A stretch of DNA of 39,563 nt from Bacteroidales bacterium. GTDB taxonomy: Bacteria; Bacteroidota; Bacteroidia; Bacteroidales; GCA-2748055. The notes under the pieces were generated by a model. It was not told the origin of the DNA. It made no database searches and saw only the letters and a program-made list of their open reading frames with translations. Positions 17,718 through 25,851 of this stretch are shown in pieces. Where the stretch lies: NCBI GenBank assembly GCA_029210585.1, contig JARGFP010000033.1:1-39563 (forward strand), written 5' to 3'. Position numbers and translations under genes: made by a program. The number at the start of each line of letters is the position of its first letter. Positions within the stretch are counted from its first letter, which is position 1.

Positions 17718-18731
17718 TTGAAAATAGGTAAAACAGATCTGGGCGAATTCCCGCTTTTCCTGGCTCCCATGGAAGATATTACAGATCCGTCGTTTCGGTA
17801 CATCTGTAAAAAATTTGGTGCAGACATGATGTATACCGAATTCATTTCTTCCGACGGGCTGATCAGGGATGGTGCGAAGAGTGTTAAGAAACTTGATATT
17901 TATGATAATGAGCGTCCCATTGGCATTCAATTGTACGGCCATATTGTTGCATCGATGGTGGAAGCCACGCATATTGCCGTTGCCTCGCAACCGGAACTGA
18001 TCGATATCAACTACGGCTGCCCGGTACGCAAGATCGCCAGCCGGGGTGCAGGAGCAGGAATGCTGAACAATATCCCGTTGATGTTGGAGATGACCCGGGC
18101 CATCGTGGATGCTTCTTCACTCCCCGTAACGGTTAAGACCAGGCTTGGCTGGGACGAAGACAACAAGATCATTCTACCTCTGGCAGAGCAATTGCAGGAT
18201 TGCGGTATCGCCGCACTCACGATCCACGGAAGAACACGGGCACAGATGTACAAAGGCACTGCCGACTGGACCCTGATCGGTGAGGTAAAAAAGAACCCGC
18301 GCATGCACATTCCGATTATTGGAAACGGTGATGTGGATTCCCCGGAGGTGGCCAGGGAAATGTTCAGCAGGTATGGTGTGGACGGAATCATGATCGGGAG
18401 GGCAGCCATAGGAAGGCCCTGGCTGTTCAGGGACATCAAACATTTTATGCAAACCGGCGAATTATTGCCCGATCCCACCATTGCTGAAAAAACCGATATT
18501 GCCCGGGAACAGTTTGAGAAATCACTGGAATGGAAATCCGAACCGGTGGGAATTTATGAGATGCGCCGGCACCTCGGGAACTACTTCAAAGGAATTCCGA
18601 ATTTCAGGGAAACACGTATCCGGTTACTTACCAGCCTGGACGTTGAAGAGATCCACGCCATCCTCGACGAGATCAGGGAACAATGGGGTGACCTGAGAAC
18701 AAATGTGAACACACATTTCTGGGCAGAATAG
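17718..18731 (+). CDS. dusB: tRNA dihydrouridine synthase
   Basis: This flavin-dependent TIM-barrel enzyme reduces uridine to dihydrouridine in tRNA, 337 residues. The start is a TTG at 17718; MKIGKTDLGEFPLFLAPMEDITD aligns with the usual DusB start and no ATG fits. Visible signatures are APMEDITDPSFR at the FMN site, the catalytic cysteine in NYGCPVRKI followed by GAGAGML, the TVKTRLGWD strand, the HGRTRAQMYKG segment, GNGDV and IMIGRAAIGRPW. The C-terminal helical domain, starting near MRRHLGNYFKG, is complete. It converges on nadB with a 42-base gap. Confidence 0.95.
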   Translation: MKIGKTDLGEFPLFLAPMEDITDPSFRYICKKFGADMMYTEFISSDGLIRDGAKSVKKLDIYDNERPIGIQLYGHIVASMVEATHIAVASQPELIDINYGCPVRKIASRGAGAGMLNNIPLMLEMTRAIVDASSLPVTVKTRLGWDEDNKIILPLAEQLQDCGIAALTIHGRTRAQMYKGTADWTLIGEVKKNPRMHIPIIGNGDVDSPEVAREMFSRYGVDGIMIGRAAIGRPWLFRDIKHFMQTGELLPDPTIAEKTDIAREQFEKSLEWKSEPVGIYEMRRHLGNYFKGIPNFRETRIRLLTSLDVEEIHAILDEIREQWGDLRTNVNTHFWAE

Positions 18732-18773
18732 TAACTGGAGAGATATCGGCAATACAGATTATTATTGCTTTCG

Positions 18774-20345
18774 CTAATGATCAGAACGCTTCGGATAATC
18801 CAGGGTGTAATGCAATCCCCTGCTCTCCTTCCTGGCCTGTGCCATTTTAATGACCAGGTACCCGACATTGATCAGGTTACGCAGCTCACAGATATCCCGT
18901 GAGATCTTTGAGATCTTATACAGGTGTTCCGTCTCTTTGTTGATGATCTCCAGCCTGGTTAAAGCACGTTCCAGTCGCAGGTCTGACCTGACAATGCCGA
19001 CATAATTTGTTAATATTTGCTGCAGCTCCTTCTTATTCTGGGTAATCAGGATCATCTCCTCGTTGTGGATTGTACCAGAATCATCCCACTCCGGAATTCC
19101 AACCTCAATCTCAGCCGCTGAATACTGCGAAACTGATTGTTCAGCTGCACGGTCAGCAAAAACAATTGCTTCGATCAGGGAGTTGGATGCCAGCCTGTTG
19201 GCTCCATGTAACCCGGTGGAAGATGCCTCTCCGATCGCAAACAGGCGATGGATCCAGCTTTGTCCTTTACTGTCCACCCTGATGCCTCCGCACATATAGT
19301 GCGCAGCAGGTACAACAGGAATCAGATCCTTCGCTATGTCGATCCCGAGAGAAGCACATTTCTCATTGATATTGGGAAAATGCTCTTTTAATGGCTGCTC
19401 CTCTAAATGTGTACAATCGAGAAAGAGGTGTTCGTGCCCCGACATTTTTAGTTCATTATCCATCGCCCTGGCAACGACATCCCTGGGTGCCAGGTTCCCC
19501 CTCTCATCATATTTGGTCATGAAATCTTCTCCTGCCAGGTTCCTGAGTATGGCCCCATATCCACGCATCGCTTCTGTGATCAGAAATGATGGCGTCTCTC
19601 CCGGGTTATACAACGAGGTAGGATGGAACTGGACAAATTCCATATGGTCGATGATTCCCTTGGCCCGGTAAACCATGGCAATTCCGTCCCCGGTAGCTAT
19701 TCTTGGATTGGTGGTCGTTGCATATATATGCCCGGATCCTCCTGTGGCAATTAAGGTCGTTCTGGAAAGAAATTTCAGGACCCTGTTCTTCCTGGTGTCA
19801 AGGATATATGCACCGTAGCATTCAATGTCTGTCAAATATCGTTTGATCAGTTCTCCCTTGTGATGCTGGGTGATAAGGTCCACCGCGAAATGATACTCAT
19901 ACAGGTCGATGTTTTTATGGTTCCTGACCCGCTCTGACAGGGCTCTCTGTATCTCTTGTCCGGTATTGTCCTTATGATGCAATATCCTGTGTTCCGAATG
20001 CCCGCCTTCGCGTGCCAGGCTATACTTTCCGTCCGGATCCTTGTCAAAATTTGTACCCCAGCTGATCAACTCCTGGATTTGTTTAGGCGCCTCATTTACA
20101 ACCAGTCTTACAACATCCTCTTTACAAAGCCCGGCACCGGCGATCAGGGTATCGGAGATATGCTTTTCATAGGAATCCGGCTGGGAAATCACCGCTGCAA
20201 TTCCTCCCTGTGCGTACCTGGTATTGGTTTCCTCAAGGCGATCCTTGGTAATTAATGCCACTGTGCCATGGTCTGCGACCTTCAGGGCATAGCTTATGCC
20301 TCCCAAGCCTGTTCCGATAACCAGAAAATCGTAGTGCTTTTCCAT
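18774..20345 (-). CDS. nadB: L-aspartate oxidase
   Basis: This FAD enzyme oxidises L-aspartate to iminoaspartate, the first step of de novo NAD synthesis; 523 residues from the ATG at 20345. The FAD motif VIGTGLGGISYAL is at the N-terminus, followed by RYAQGGIAAV, typical of NadB and its fumarate reductase relatives. The HPTSLYNPG and LFAIGEASSTGLHGANRLASNSL segments and the Arg-containing RDVVARAMDNEL are also visible. The C-terminal three-helix domain ends with the family-typical LDYP. NadA and NadC are not in the window, so the pathway is not clustered here. Confidence 0.95.
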   Translation of the reverse strand: MEKHYDFLVIGTGLGGISYALKVADHGTVALITKDRLEETNTRYAQGGIAAVISQPDSYEKHISDTLIAGAGLCKEDVVRLVVNEAPKQIQELISWGTNFDKDPDGKYSLAREGGHSEHRILHHKDNTGQEIQRALSERVRNHKNIDLYEYHFAVDLITQHHKGELIKRYLTDIECYGAYILDTRKNRVLKFLSRTTLIATGGSGHIYATTTNPRIATGDGIAMVYRAKGIIDHMEFVQFHPTSLYNPGETPSFLITEAMRGYGAILRNLAGEDFMTKYDERGNLAPRDVVARAMDNELKMSGHEHLFLDCTHLEEQPLKEHFPNINEKCASLGIDIAKDLIPVVPAAHYMCGGIRVDSKGQSWIHRLFAIGEASSTGLHGANRLASNSLIEAIVFADRAAEQSVSQYSAAEIEVGIPEWDDSGTIHNEEMILITQNKKELQQILTNYVGIVRSDLRLERALTRLEIINKETEHLYKISKISRDICELRNLINVGYLVIKMAQARKESRGLHYTLDYPKRSDH

Positions 20346-20392
20346 TGCCAAGGAAGAATCATAAAGAATGATTTGATCCGGATTGATTGCAA

Positions 20393-20400
20393 CAAAGATA
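20393..20400 (-). promoter_or_regulatory. Candidate -7 promoter element for nadB
   Basis: The minus-strand TATCTTTG fits TAnnTTTG exactly, 47 bases before the nadB ATG, in the short divergent region shared with wecB. Confidence 0.4.
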
Positions 20401-20432
20401 AAAATTACTTTAGAGAATACCCCTAAATCAAT

Positions 20433-20440
20433 TACTTTTG
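20433..20440 (+). promoter_or_regulatory. Candidate -7 promoter element for wecB, giving a very short or absent leader
   Basis: TACTTTTG fits TAnnTTTG exactly but ends only 6 bases before the ATG at 20447. If used, transcription would begin at or next to the start codon. Confidence 0.3.
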
Positions 20441-20446
20441 ACAGTT

Positions 20447-21598
20447 ATGATTAAATTGCTTACAGTCGTTGGGGCCAGACCCCAGTTTATCAAAGCTGCC
20501 GCCATCAGCAGGATGATCCGGGAGCGATACAGTGATTCTATCCGCGAGATCATTGTGCATACAGGTCAGCACTATGACCACCAGATGTCTGATGTATTCT
20601 TCAAGGAACTGGAGATCCCGGAACCACATCACAACCTTGGCATCGGATCGGGAAATCATGGCAGGCAAACGGGGGAAATGCTCATGAAGCTGGAGGCTGT
20701 TTTTGAAAAAGAACAACCGGATGCGGTGGTGGTATATGGCGACACAAACTCCACTGTTGCAGCAGCGCTGGCAGCATCAAAGATCAATCTGCCAGTGATC
20801 CATATTGAAGCAGGATTGCGGTCATTCAACAAGCAAATGCCGGAAGAGATCAACAGGATCTTCACGGACCATGTGTCCACCCTCCTGTTTTCTCCAACCC
20901 GGGCAGGCATGGACAATCTCAAAAACGAAGGTTTGTTGTCAGGCAAACAACCTCCTTACTCAATCGATCAACCCGGTATATTTCATACCGGCGACATCAT
21001 GTATGACAATACGCTGTTCTTTGCGGATAAAGCCCGGGAAAGTTCCGGGATCCTGGCAAAGCTGGAGCTGAAAAACAAGAAATTTGTCCTTGCCACGATC
21101 CACAGGCCCGTCAATACCGACTCCGACGACAGGCTTACCGGTATCATGGAGGCGCTGATAGAGATCCCGGCTGCATTCGGTACAGATATCGTTCTGCCTG
21201 TGCATCCCAGGACCGCTAAAAAATTTGAATCGCTTCATGACTCTGATTTATACCGGCAACTTACCCCTGAAAACGGCATTCACCTGATCCCCGCAGTCTC
21301 CTATCTCGACATGATCATGCTGGAATATTCTGCCAGTCTGATTATTACCGACTCCGGCGGTGTTCAGAAAGAGGCCTGGTTCATGGAAAAGCCTGTGGTG
21401 ATCCTGAGAACCGAAACCGAGTGGACAGAGATCGTTGCGCAGGGAAACGGGGTACTTGCAGATGCCAATACCAAAAAGATAGTGGAGGCAACCGGAAACT
21501 ACCTGAAAAATCAGCCCGTGGATTTCCCCAAAGTATACGGGAACGGAAATGCAGCCGGGGAGATATTGGAGATAGTCCTCAACGCTGCATGGAAGTGA
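20447..21598 (+). CDS. wecB: UDP-N-acetylglucosamine 2-epimerase (non-hydrolysing)
   Basis: The enzyme interconverts UDP-GlcNAc and UDP-ManNAc, supplying ManNAc-type sugars for surface polysaccharide; 383 residues from the ATG at 20447. Family signatures in order are VGARPQFIKAA at the N-terminus, HTGQHYD, VYGDTNST, IHIEAGLRSFNKQMPEEINR, ATIHRPVN and ITDSGGVQKEA in the GT-B-like second domain. No membrane segment is present. It opens the polysaccharide locus on this strand, although glycyl-tRNA synthetase lies between it and the glycosyltransferases. The exact epimer product is by family. Confidence 0.94.
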   Translation: MIKLLTVVGARPQFIKAAAISRMIRERYSDSIREIIVHTGQHYDHQMSDVFFKELEIPEPHHNLGIGSGNHGRQTGEMLMKLEAVFEKEQPDAVVVYGDTNSTVAAALAASKINLPVIHIEAGLRSFNKQMPEEINRIFTDHVSTLLFSPTRAGMDNLKNEGLLSGKQPPYSIDQPGIFHTGDIMYDNTLFFADKARESSGILAKLELKNKKFVLATIHRPVNTDSDDRLTGIMEALIEIPAAFGTDIVLPVHPRTAKKFESLHDSDLYRQLTPENGIHLIPAVSYLDMIMLEYSASLIITDSGGVQKEAWFMEKPVVILRTETEWTEIVAQGNGVLADANTKKIVEATGNYLKNQPVDFPKVYGNGNAAGEILEIVLNAAWK

Positions 21599-21611
21599 TT
21601 GATATTTAAAT

Positions 21612-21619
21612 TACTTTTG
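21612..21619 (+). promoter_or_regulatory. Candidate -7 promoter element for glycyl-tRNA synthetase
   Basis: TACTTTTG fits TAnnTTTG, 130 bases before the ATG at 21750. The long leader that follows contains a 7-bp inverted repeat (AAGAACC 21705-21711 with GGTTCTT 21722-21728) of unknown role. Confidence 0.28.
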
Positions 21620-21749
21620 AGGTTCTCAATAACAGAACAGTACTACGTATTTAGTGCTATTTAAGTGTTGGAACGAAAAGGTAAATTTTTTAACAGTGCT
21701 TGATAAGAACCCGGTTTACGCGGTTCTTGCAAACACTATTTTAAGCTGA

Positions 21750-23309
21750 ATGAACTATATGGTACAGGAAGATATTTTTAAGAAGTTGGTATCGCACTGC
21801 AAAGAGTATGGATTTGTATTTCCTTCAAGTGAACTCTACGATGGTTTAAGCGCGGTGTATGACTACGGTCAGAATGGTGTGGAACTCAAGAACAATATCA
21901 AAAAATACTGGTGGGATTCCATGGTGCTGCTGAACGAAGAGGTTGTGGGACTGGATGCTGCGATTTTCATGCACCCGACCACATGGAAGGCATCGGGCCA
22001 TGTGGATGCATTCAATGATCCCCTGGTTGATAACAGGGATTCGAAAAAAAGGTACCGTGCAGATGTCCTGATAGAGGACAAACTGGCAAAGTATGAGGAG
22101 AAGATAGCAAAAGAGGTTGCCAAAGCAGCCAAAAGGTTCGGGGAAGCTTTCGATGAACAACAATTCCTCGATACAAATCCCAGGGTCATGGCCAACCGGG
22201 AAAAGTATGATCAGCTGAATGCACGCTTTGTAAAGGCCATGAATGATACCGACCTGGCGGAGCTGAAACAGATCATTCTGGACGAAGGAATCAATTGCCC
22301 CGTATCGGGAACTGCCAACTGGACGGATGTACGGCAGTTCAACCTGATGTTTTCCACCGAAATGGGTTCCACTGCTGAGGGAGCGTCAAAAATATACCTG
22401 AGACCCGAAACAGCGCAGGGAATATTTGTGAACTACCTCAACGTGCAAAAGACCGGCCGCATGAAACTTCCTTTCGGCATTGCCCAGATCGGTAAAGCAT
22501 TCAGGAATGAGATCGTTGCACGTCAGTTCATTTTCAGAATGCGTGAATTTGAGCAGATGGAATTGCAATACTTTGTGAAACCCGGTTCGGAGCTGAAATT
22601 TTTTGAATCCTGGAAGGAACGTCGGATGAAATGGCACCTCGCGCTGGGATTCGGGGAAGAGAATTACCGGTTCCACGACCACGACAAACTCGCACACTAT
22701 GCGAATGCTGCGACAGACGTGGAATTTAAATTCCCGTTCGGATTCAAGGAAGTTGAAGGAATCCATTCCCGAACAGATTTCGATCTTGCCAGCCACCAAA
22801 AGTTTTCGGGAAAGAAAATCCAGTATTTTGATCCTGAATCCAACGAATCCTTCACCCCGTTTGTGGTGGAAACATCCATAGGGGTGGACCGGATGTTCCT
22901 GCAGATCATTACTGCAGCATACACGGAAGAAAATCTTTCCAAAGAAGCGGGTAAAGAAGATATGAGGGTGGTGCTGAAACTTCCTCCCGCCCTTGCACCT
23001 GTTAAGCTGGCAGTGCTTCCGCTTACCAAAAAAGACGGGTTGCCTGAAAAGGCCAGGAAGATCATGGACACAATGAAATTCGACTTTAACTGCCAGTACG
23101 AGGAAAAAGATTCCATCGGCAGGAGGTACCGTCGACAGGATGCGATCGGAACACCTTATTGTATTACCATCGATCATCAGACAATGGAAGATGATACCGT
23201 GACCATCAGGCACCGGGACACGATGGAACAAGAGAGGGTGGCAGTCAATTCCCTGTTGGATACGATCAAAGAAAAAGTGGATATAAAAACGCTATTGAAA
23301 AAACTCTGA
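21750..23309 (+). CDS. glyS: Glycyl-tRNA synthetase (dimeric, class II)
   Basis: The enzyme charges tRNA-Gly, 519 residues (516 if the ATG three codons later is used). It is the single-chain dimeric form. It has the N-terminal catalytic-domain signature YGFVFPSSELYDGLSAVYDYGQNGVELKNN (shown here as family hallmark), motif 1 region MHPTTWKASGH, RPETAQGIFVNY, motif 2 FRNEIVARQFIFRMREFEQ and motif 3 SIGVDRMFL. The C-terminal anticodon-binding domain (PVKLAVLPL to TIRHRDTMEQERV) is complete. It stands alone as a housekeeping gene within the polysaccharide locus; the glycosyltransferase after it begins 5 bases downstream, so they are probably co-transcribed. Confidence 0.97.
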   Translation: MNYMVQEDIFKKLVSHCKEYGFVFPSSELYDGLSAVYDYGQNGVELKNNIKKYWWDSMVLLNEEVVGLDAAIFMHPTTWKASGHVDAFNDPLVDNRDSKKRYRADVLIEDKLAKYEEKIAKEVAKAAKRFGEAFDEQQFLDTNPRVMANREKYDQLNARFVKAMNDTDLAELKQIILDEGINCPVSGTANWTDVRQFNLMFSTEMGSTAEGASKIYLRPETAQGIFVNYLNVQKTGRMKLPFGIAQIGKAFRNEIVARQFIFRMREFEQMELQYFVKPGSELKFFESWKERRMKWHLALGFGEENYRFHDHDKLAHYANAATDVEFKFPFGFKEVEGIHSRTDFDLASHQKFSGKKIQYFDPESNESFTPFVVETSIGVDRMFLQIITAAYTEENLSKEAGKEDMRVVLKLPPALAPVKLAVLPLTKKDGLPEKARKIMDTMKFDFNCQYEEKDSIGRRYRRQDAIGTPYCITIDHQTMEDDTVTIRHRDTMEQERVAVNSLLDTIKEKVDIKTLLKKL

Positions 23310-23314
23310 CACCC

Positions 23315-24592
23315 ATGAAGCGGGTTCTGATCATCACCTATTATTGGCCTCCAAGCGGTGGAGCCGGGGTACAGCGGTGGTTGAAATTTGCAAAATTCCT
23401 GCCTGAATTTGACTGGGAACCAATCATTCTGACTGTTGATCCTGCATCTGCCTCCTATCCTGTACTTGATGAATCTCTTCTGTACGAAATCCCCGGCAGT
23501 ACCCGCATATTCAGGACCCGGAGTAAGGAATGGTTTTCAGTATATAAAAAAGTATCTGGAGATGACAAAATTCCCTACGCCGGCTTTGCCAATGAAAAGA
23601 AAACTTCATCATTTAAACAAAAGTTTGCCCGGTTTATCAGGGGAAATTTCTTCATCCCTGATCCAAGAAAAGGGTGGAACAAGTATGCGCTGGACCAAGC
23701 CCGGGATCTTCTGAAAAAAGAGAAAATAGACAGTATTATTACAAGTAGTCCACCCCATTCAACCCAATTAATCGGCCTGACATTGTCGAAGGAATTTGGC
23801 ATTCCCTGGATTGCCGATCTAAGGGATCCCTGGACCGACATCTATTATTACAAGCAGTTCTATCCAACCTGGCTGGCACATCGTTACAATTTAAAACTGG
23901 AGAAAACGATACTTGAAAAATCTTCTGTAGCCATAACAGTTAGTCCTGCACTGAAAAACTTGTTTGCTGAAAAAATTAAGTCCTCCCCTGATAAAATAAA
24001 AGTCATTACAAATGGTTTTGATCCGGATGATTTCCAGGACCTCCCTTCAGCTCCTTCTAATAAGAAGTTCGTTATTACATATGTGGGGACAATGGCAGAC
24101 ATCTATCCCCTGGAGCCATTTTTGAAAGCATTTAAAAGTTTTGCTGAAAGTCATAAAGGGGCTGTCTTACGATTTATCGGTACCGTCTCTCCGGAACATA
24201 TCAAAAGAATTAAGCGCATTCCTAAAGAGAATATTGAACTCATACCCTATGTCGATCACCGAAGGGCAATAGAGTATATGAGCTCTTCATCTGCACTGCT
24301 TCTTATCATTCCTTCCAACAAAAACAACAAAGGAATCATTACCGGAAAGCTCTTTGAATACATGGCTGTGAAGCGTCCAATTCTCCTCCTTGGGCCGGTT
24401 GATGGTGATGCGGCATCAATTATAAACAAAGGTAAATCGGGAATTGCCATTGAAAGTGATAAGGAGAAGGAGATACTTAAAACGATGAATAAATGGGTGA
24501 AAGAAAATCATAAGCTTGAAGCAAATAGTAAATACAGCAGGAGATCGCTTACGCAAAAGTTGTCGGAAATTTTGGATGAAATAACAAGCTAA
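23315..24592 (+). CDS. Glycosyltransferase, GT4-like
   Basis: This is a GT-B-fold transferase of 425 residues. The N-terminus (ITYYWPPSGGAGVQRWLKFAKFL) is the phosphate-loop/acceptor region typical of one GT4 subgroup, and ITSSPPHSTQLIG follows. The donor-binding half contains VTYVGTMADIYPL and GKLFEYMAVKRPILLLGP, matching the E-x7-E-like motif zone of GT4 enzymes. It transfers a sugar from a nucleotide-sugar donor to a surface glycan; the sugar is unknown. It follows glyS by 5 bases and is followed by another GT4 gene. Base composition begins to shift to AT-rich within this gene. Confidence 0.87.
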   Translation: MKRVLIITYYWPPSGGAGVQRWLKFAKFLPEFDWEPIILTVDPASASYPVLDESLLYEIPGSTRIFRTRSKEWFSVYKKVSGDDKIPYAGFANEKKTSSFKQKFARFIRGNFFIPDPRKGWNKYALDQARDLLKKEKIDSIITSSPPHSTQLIGLTLSKEFGIPWIADLRDPWTDIYYYKQFYPTWLAHRYNLKLEKTILEKSSVAITVSPALKNLFAEKIKSSPDKIKVITNGFDPDDFQDLPSAPSNKKFVITYVGTMADIYPLEPFLKAFKSFAESHKGAVLRFIGTVSPEHIKRIKRIPKENIELIPYVDHRRAIEYMSSSSALLLIIPSNKNNKGIITGKLFEYMAVKRPILLLGPVDGDAASIINKGKSGIAIESDKEKEILKTMNKWVKENHKLEANSKYSRRSLTQKLSEILDEITS

Positions 24593-24634
24593 TTGCCGTC
24601 GAATGTTGAATTACAAACTGAAGAAATCTCTCGC

Positions 24635-25804
24635 ATGAAAATACTGATGGTTCTTGAGTCAAGTTTTCCTCCGGATATTAGAGTGAGTAATGAAGCAGCC
24701 AGTCTTATTAAGGCAGGTCATGATGTTCACATTGCATGTTACAGAAAACCAGGACAAGCGGAGAAAGAAGAACTAGATGGATTAATAATACACAGGTTTT
24801 CGATTCGAAAATTAAGGCATAAAAGTAGTGTTGGAGCATTAAAATTTCCCTGGTATTTTAATTTCTGGGAAAGGCATTTAAACAAGCTCGTTGCGCAAGA
24901 GAATTTTGATACTATTCACATACATGACCTCCCATTGGCCTCAGTTGCCACAAAACTAAGAACAAACCACAACCTAAAATTTGTTCTTGATCTGCATGAA
25001 AATTGGCCAGCCTTACTTAATATATCAACGCATACAAAAACAATTCTGGGAAAAATACTCTGTTCCATTCCACAATGGGAAAAGTATGAAAAGAAATATG
25101 CTTCTCTGGCCGACAAAGTTATAGTTGTAGTTGACGAAGCAAAAACCAGGTTGATCACATTAGGTGTTGATCCCGATAGAATATCCGTTGTATCCAATAC
25201 CTTAAACATGGACCTGTTTAATTTTCCTGAACAGATAAAAAATCCCGACTTTGTTACACTTGTGTATGGGGGAGGTATTAATTATCACAGGGGTCTTCAA
25301 TATGCTATTGAGGCCATTCCTCTCATAAAAGAAAAAATCCCAAATATCAGACTTTGGGTCATAGGAGATGGCAACTATCTTCAAACGTTAAAAACACTCG
25401 CAAACAACTTGAATGTTAATGAATACGTAAAATTCTGGGGTTGGAAAAAGCAACAGGAACTTTTAGAACTTCTTAGTCAGGGTGATTATGCAATAATACC
25501 TCATATTCGTTCAGCACATACCGATGCAACCATCCCGCACAAAATTTTTCAATATATGTATGCCGGGATTCCAATTATCTCCTCAGATTGTTTGCCACTT
25601 GACAGAATTCTGAAAGAAACAGGGACAGGCGTTTGCTTCAAAGATCAGGATGCTGAAAATTTTGCAGAGGTTTTTTTAAAATTAGTTGAAAATAGTACAT
25701 TTTTGAAACAATCAGCGAAGAAGGGAAAACAATGGGTGGTGGAAAAATACAATTGGGAAATTGATTCCGGGAATCTTTTAAAATTGTATGAAAATTTATC
25801 TTAG
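24635..25804 (+). CDS. Glycosyltransferase, GT4 family
   Basis: This is a GT-B-fold transferase of 389 residues from the ATG at 24635 (MKILMVLESSFPPDIRVSNEA); an upstream TTG is possible but adds an unlikely leader. The N-terminal domain has the DIRVSNEA acceptor loop and FVLDLHENWP. The C-terminal domain has VYGGGINYHRGLQYAIEAIPLI, LWVIGDG and HKIFQYMYAGIPIISSD, which mark donor nucleotide-sugar binding. It is cytoplasmic or membrane-associated. It is in the AT-rich part of the polysaccharide locus, 42 bases after the preceding transferase. Confidence 0.9.
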   Translation: MKILMVLESSFPPDIRVSNEAASLIKAGHDVHIACYRKPGQAEKEELDGLIIHRFSIRKLRHKSSVGALKFPWYFNFWERHLNKLVAQENFDTIHIHDLPLASVATKLRTNHNLKFVLDLHENWPALLNISTHTKTILGKILCSIPQWEKYEKKYASLADKVIVVVDEAKTRLITLGVDPDRISVVSNTLNMDLFNFPEQIKNPDFVTLVYGGGINYHRGLQYAIEAIPLIKEKIPNIRLWVIGDGNYLQTLKTLANNLNVNEYVKFWGWKKQQELLELLSQGDYAIIPHIRSAHTDATIPHKIFQYMYAGIPIISSDCLPLDRILKETGTGVCFKDQDAENFAEVFLKLVENSTFLKQSAKKGKQWVVEKYNWEIDSGNLLKLYENLS

Positions 25805-25851
25805 AAATGAATGTTTAGATATATACGAATCTTTATCTAATTTTGATAAAA

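Noticed and set aside
18749-18768. GCAATA/TATTGC hairpin between dusB and nadB, considered as a terminator
   Set aside because: Only 6 AT-rich base pairs and no proper T-run; not convincing.
21620-21749. Leader of glyS with a 7-bp inverted repeat, considered as a T-box-like or other riboswitch
   Set aside because: Too short and simple; no specifier loop or antiterminator pattern, no T-run, and T-boxes are not typical of Bacteroidota.
22386-23231. Long minus-strand ORF of 281 codons
   Set aside because: It lies wholly inside glyS, whose frame has complete class II synthetase motifs; it is an antisense shadow.
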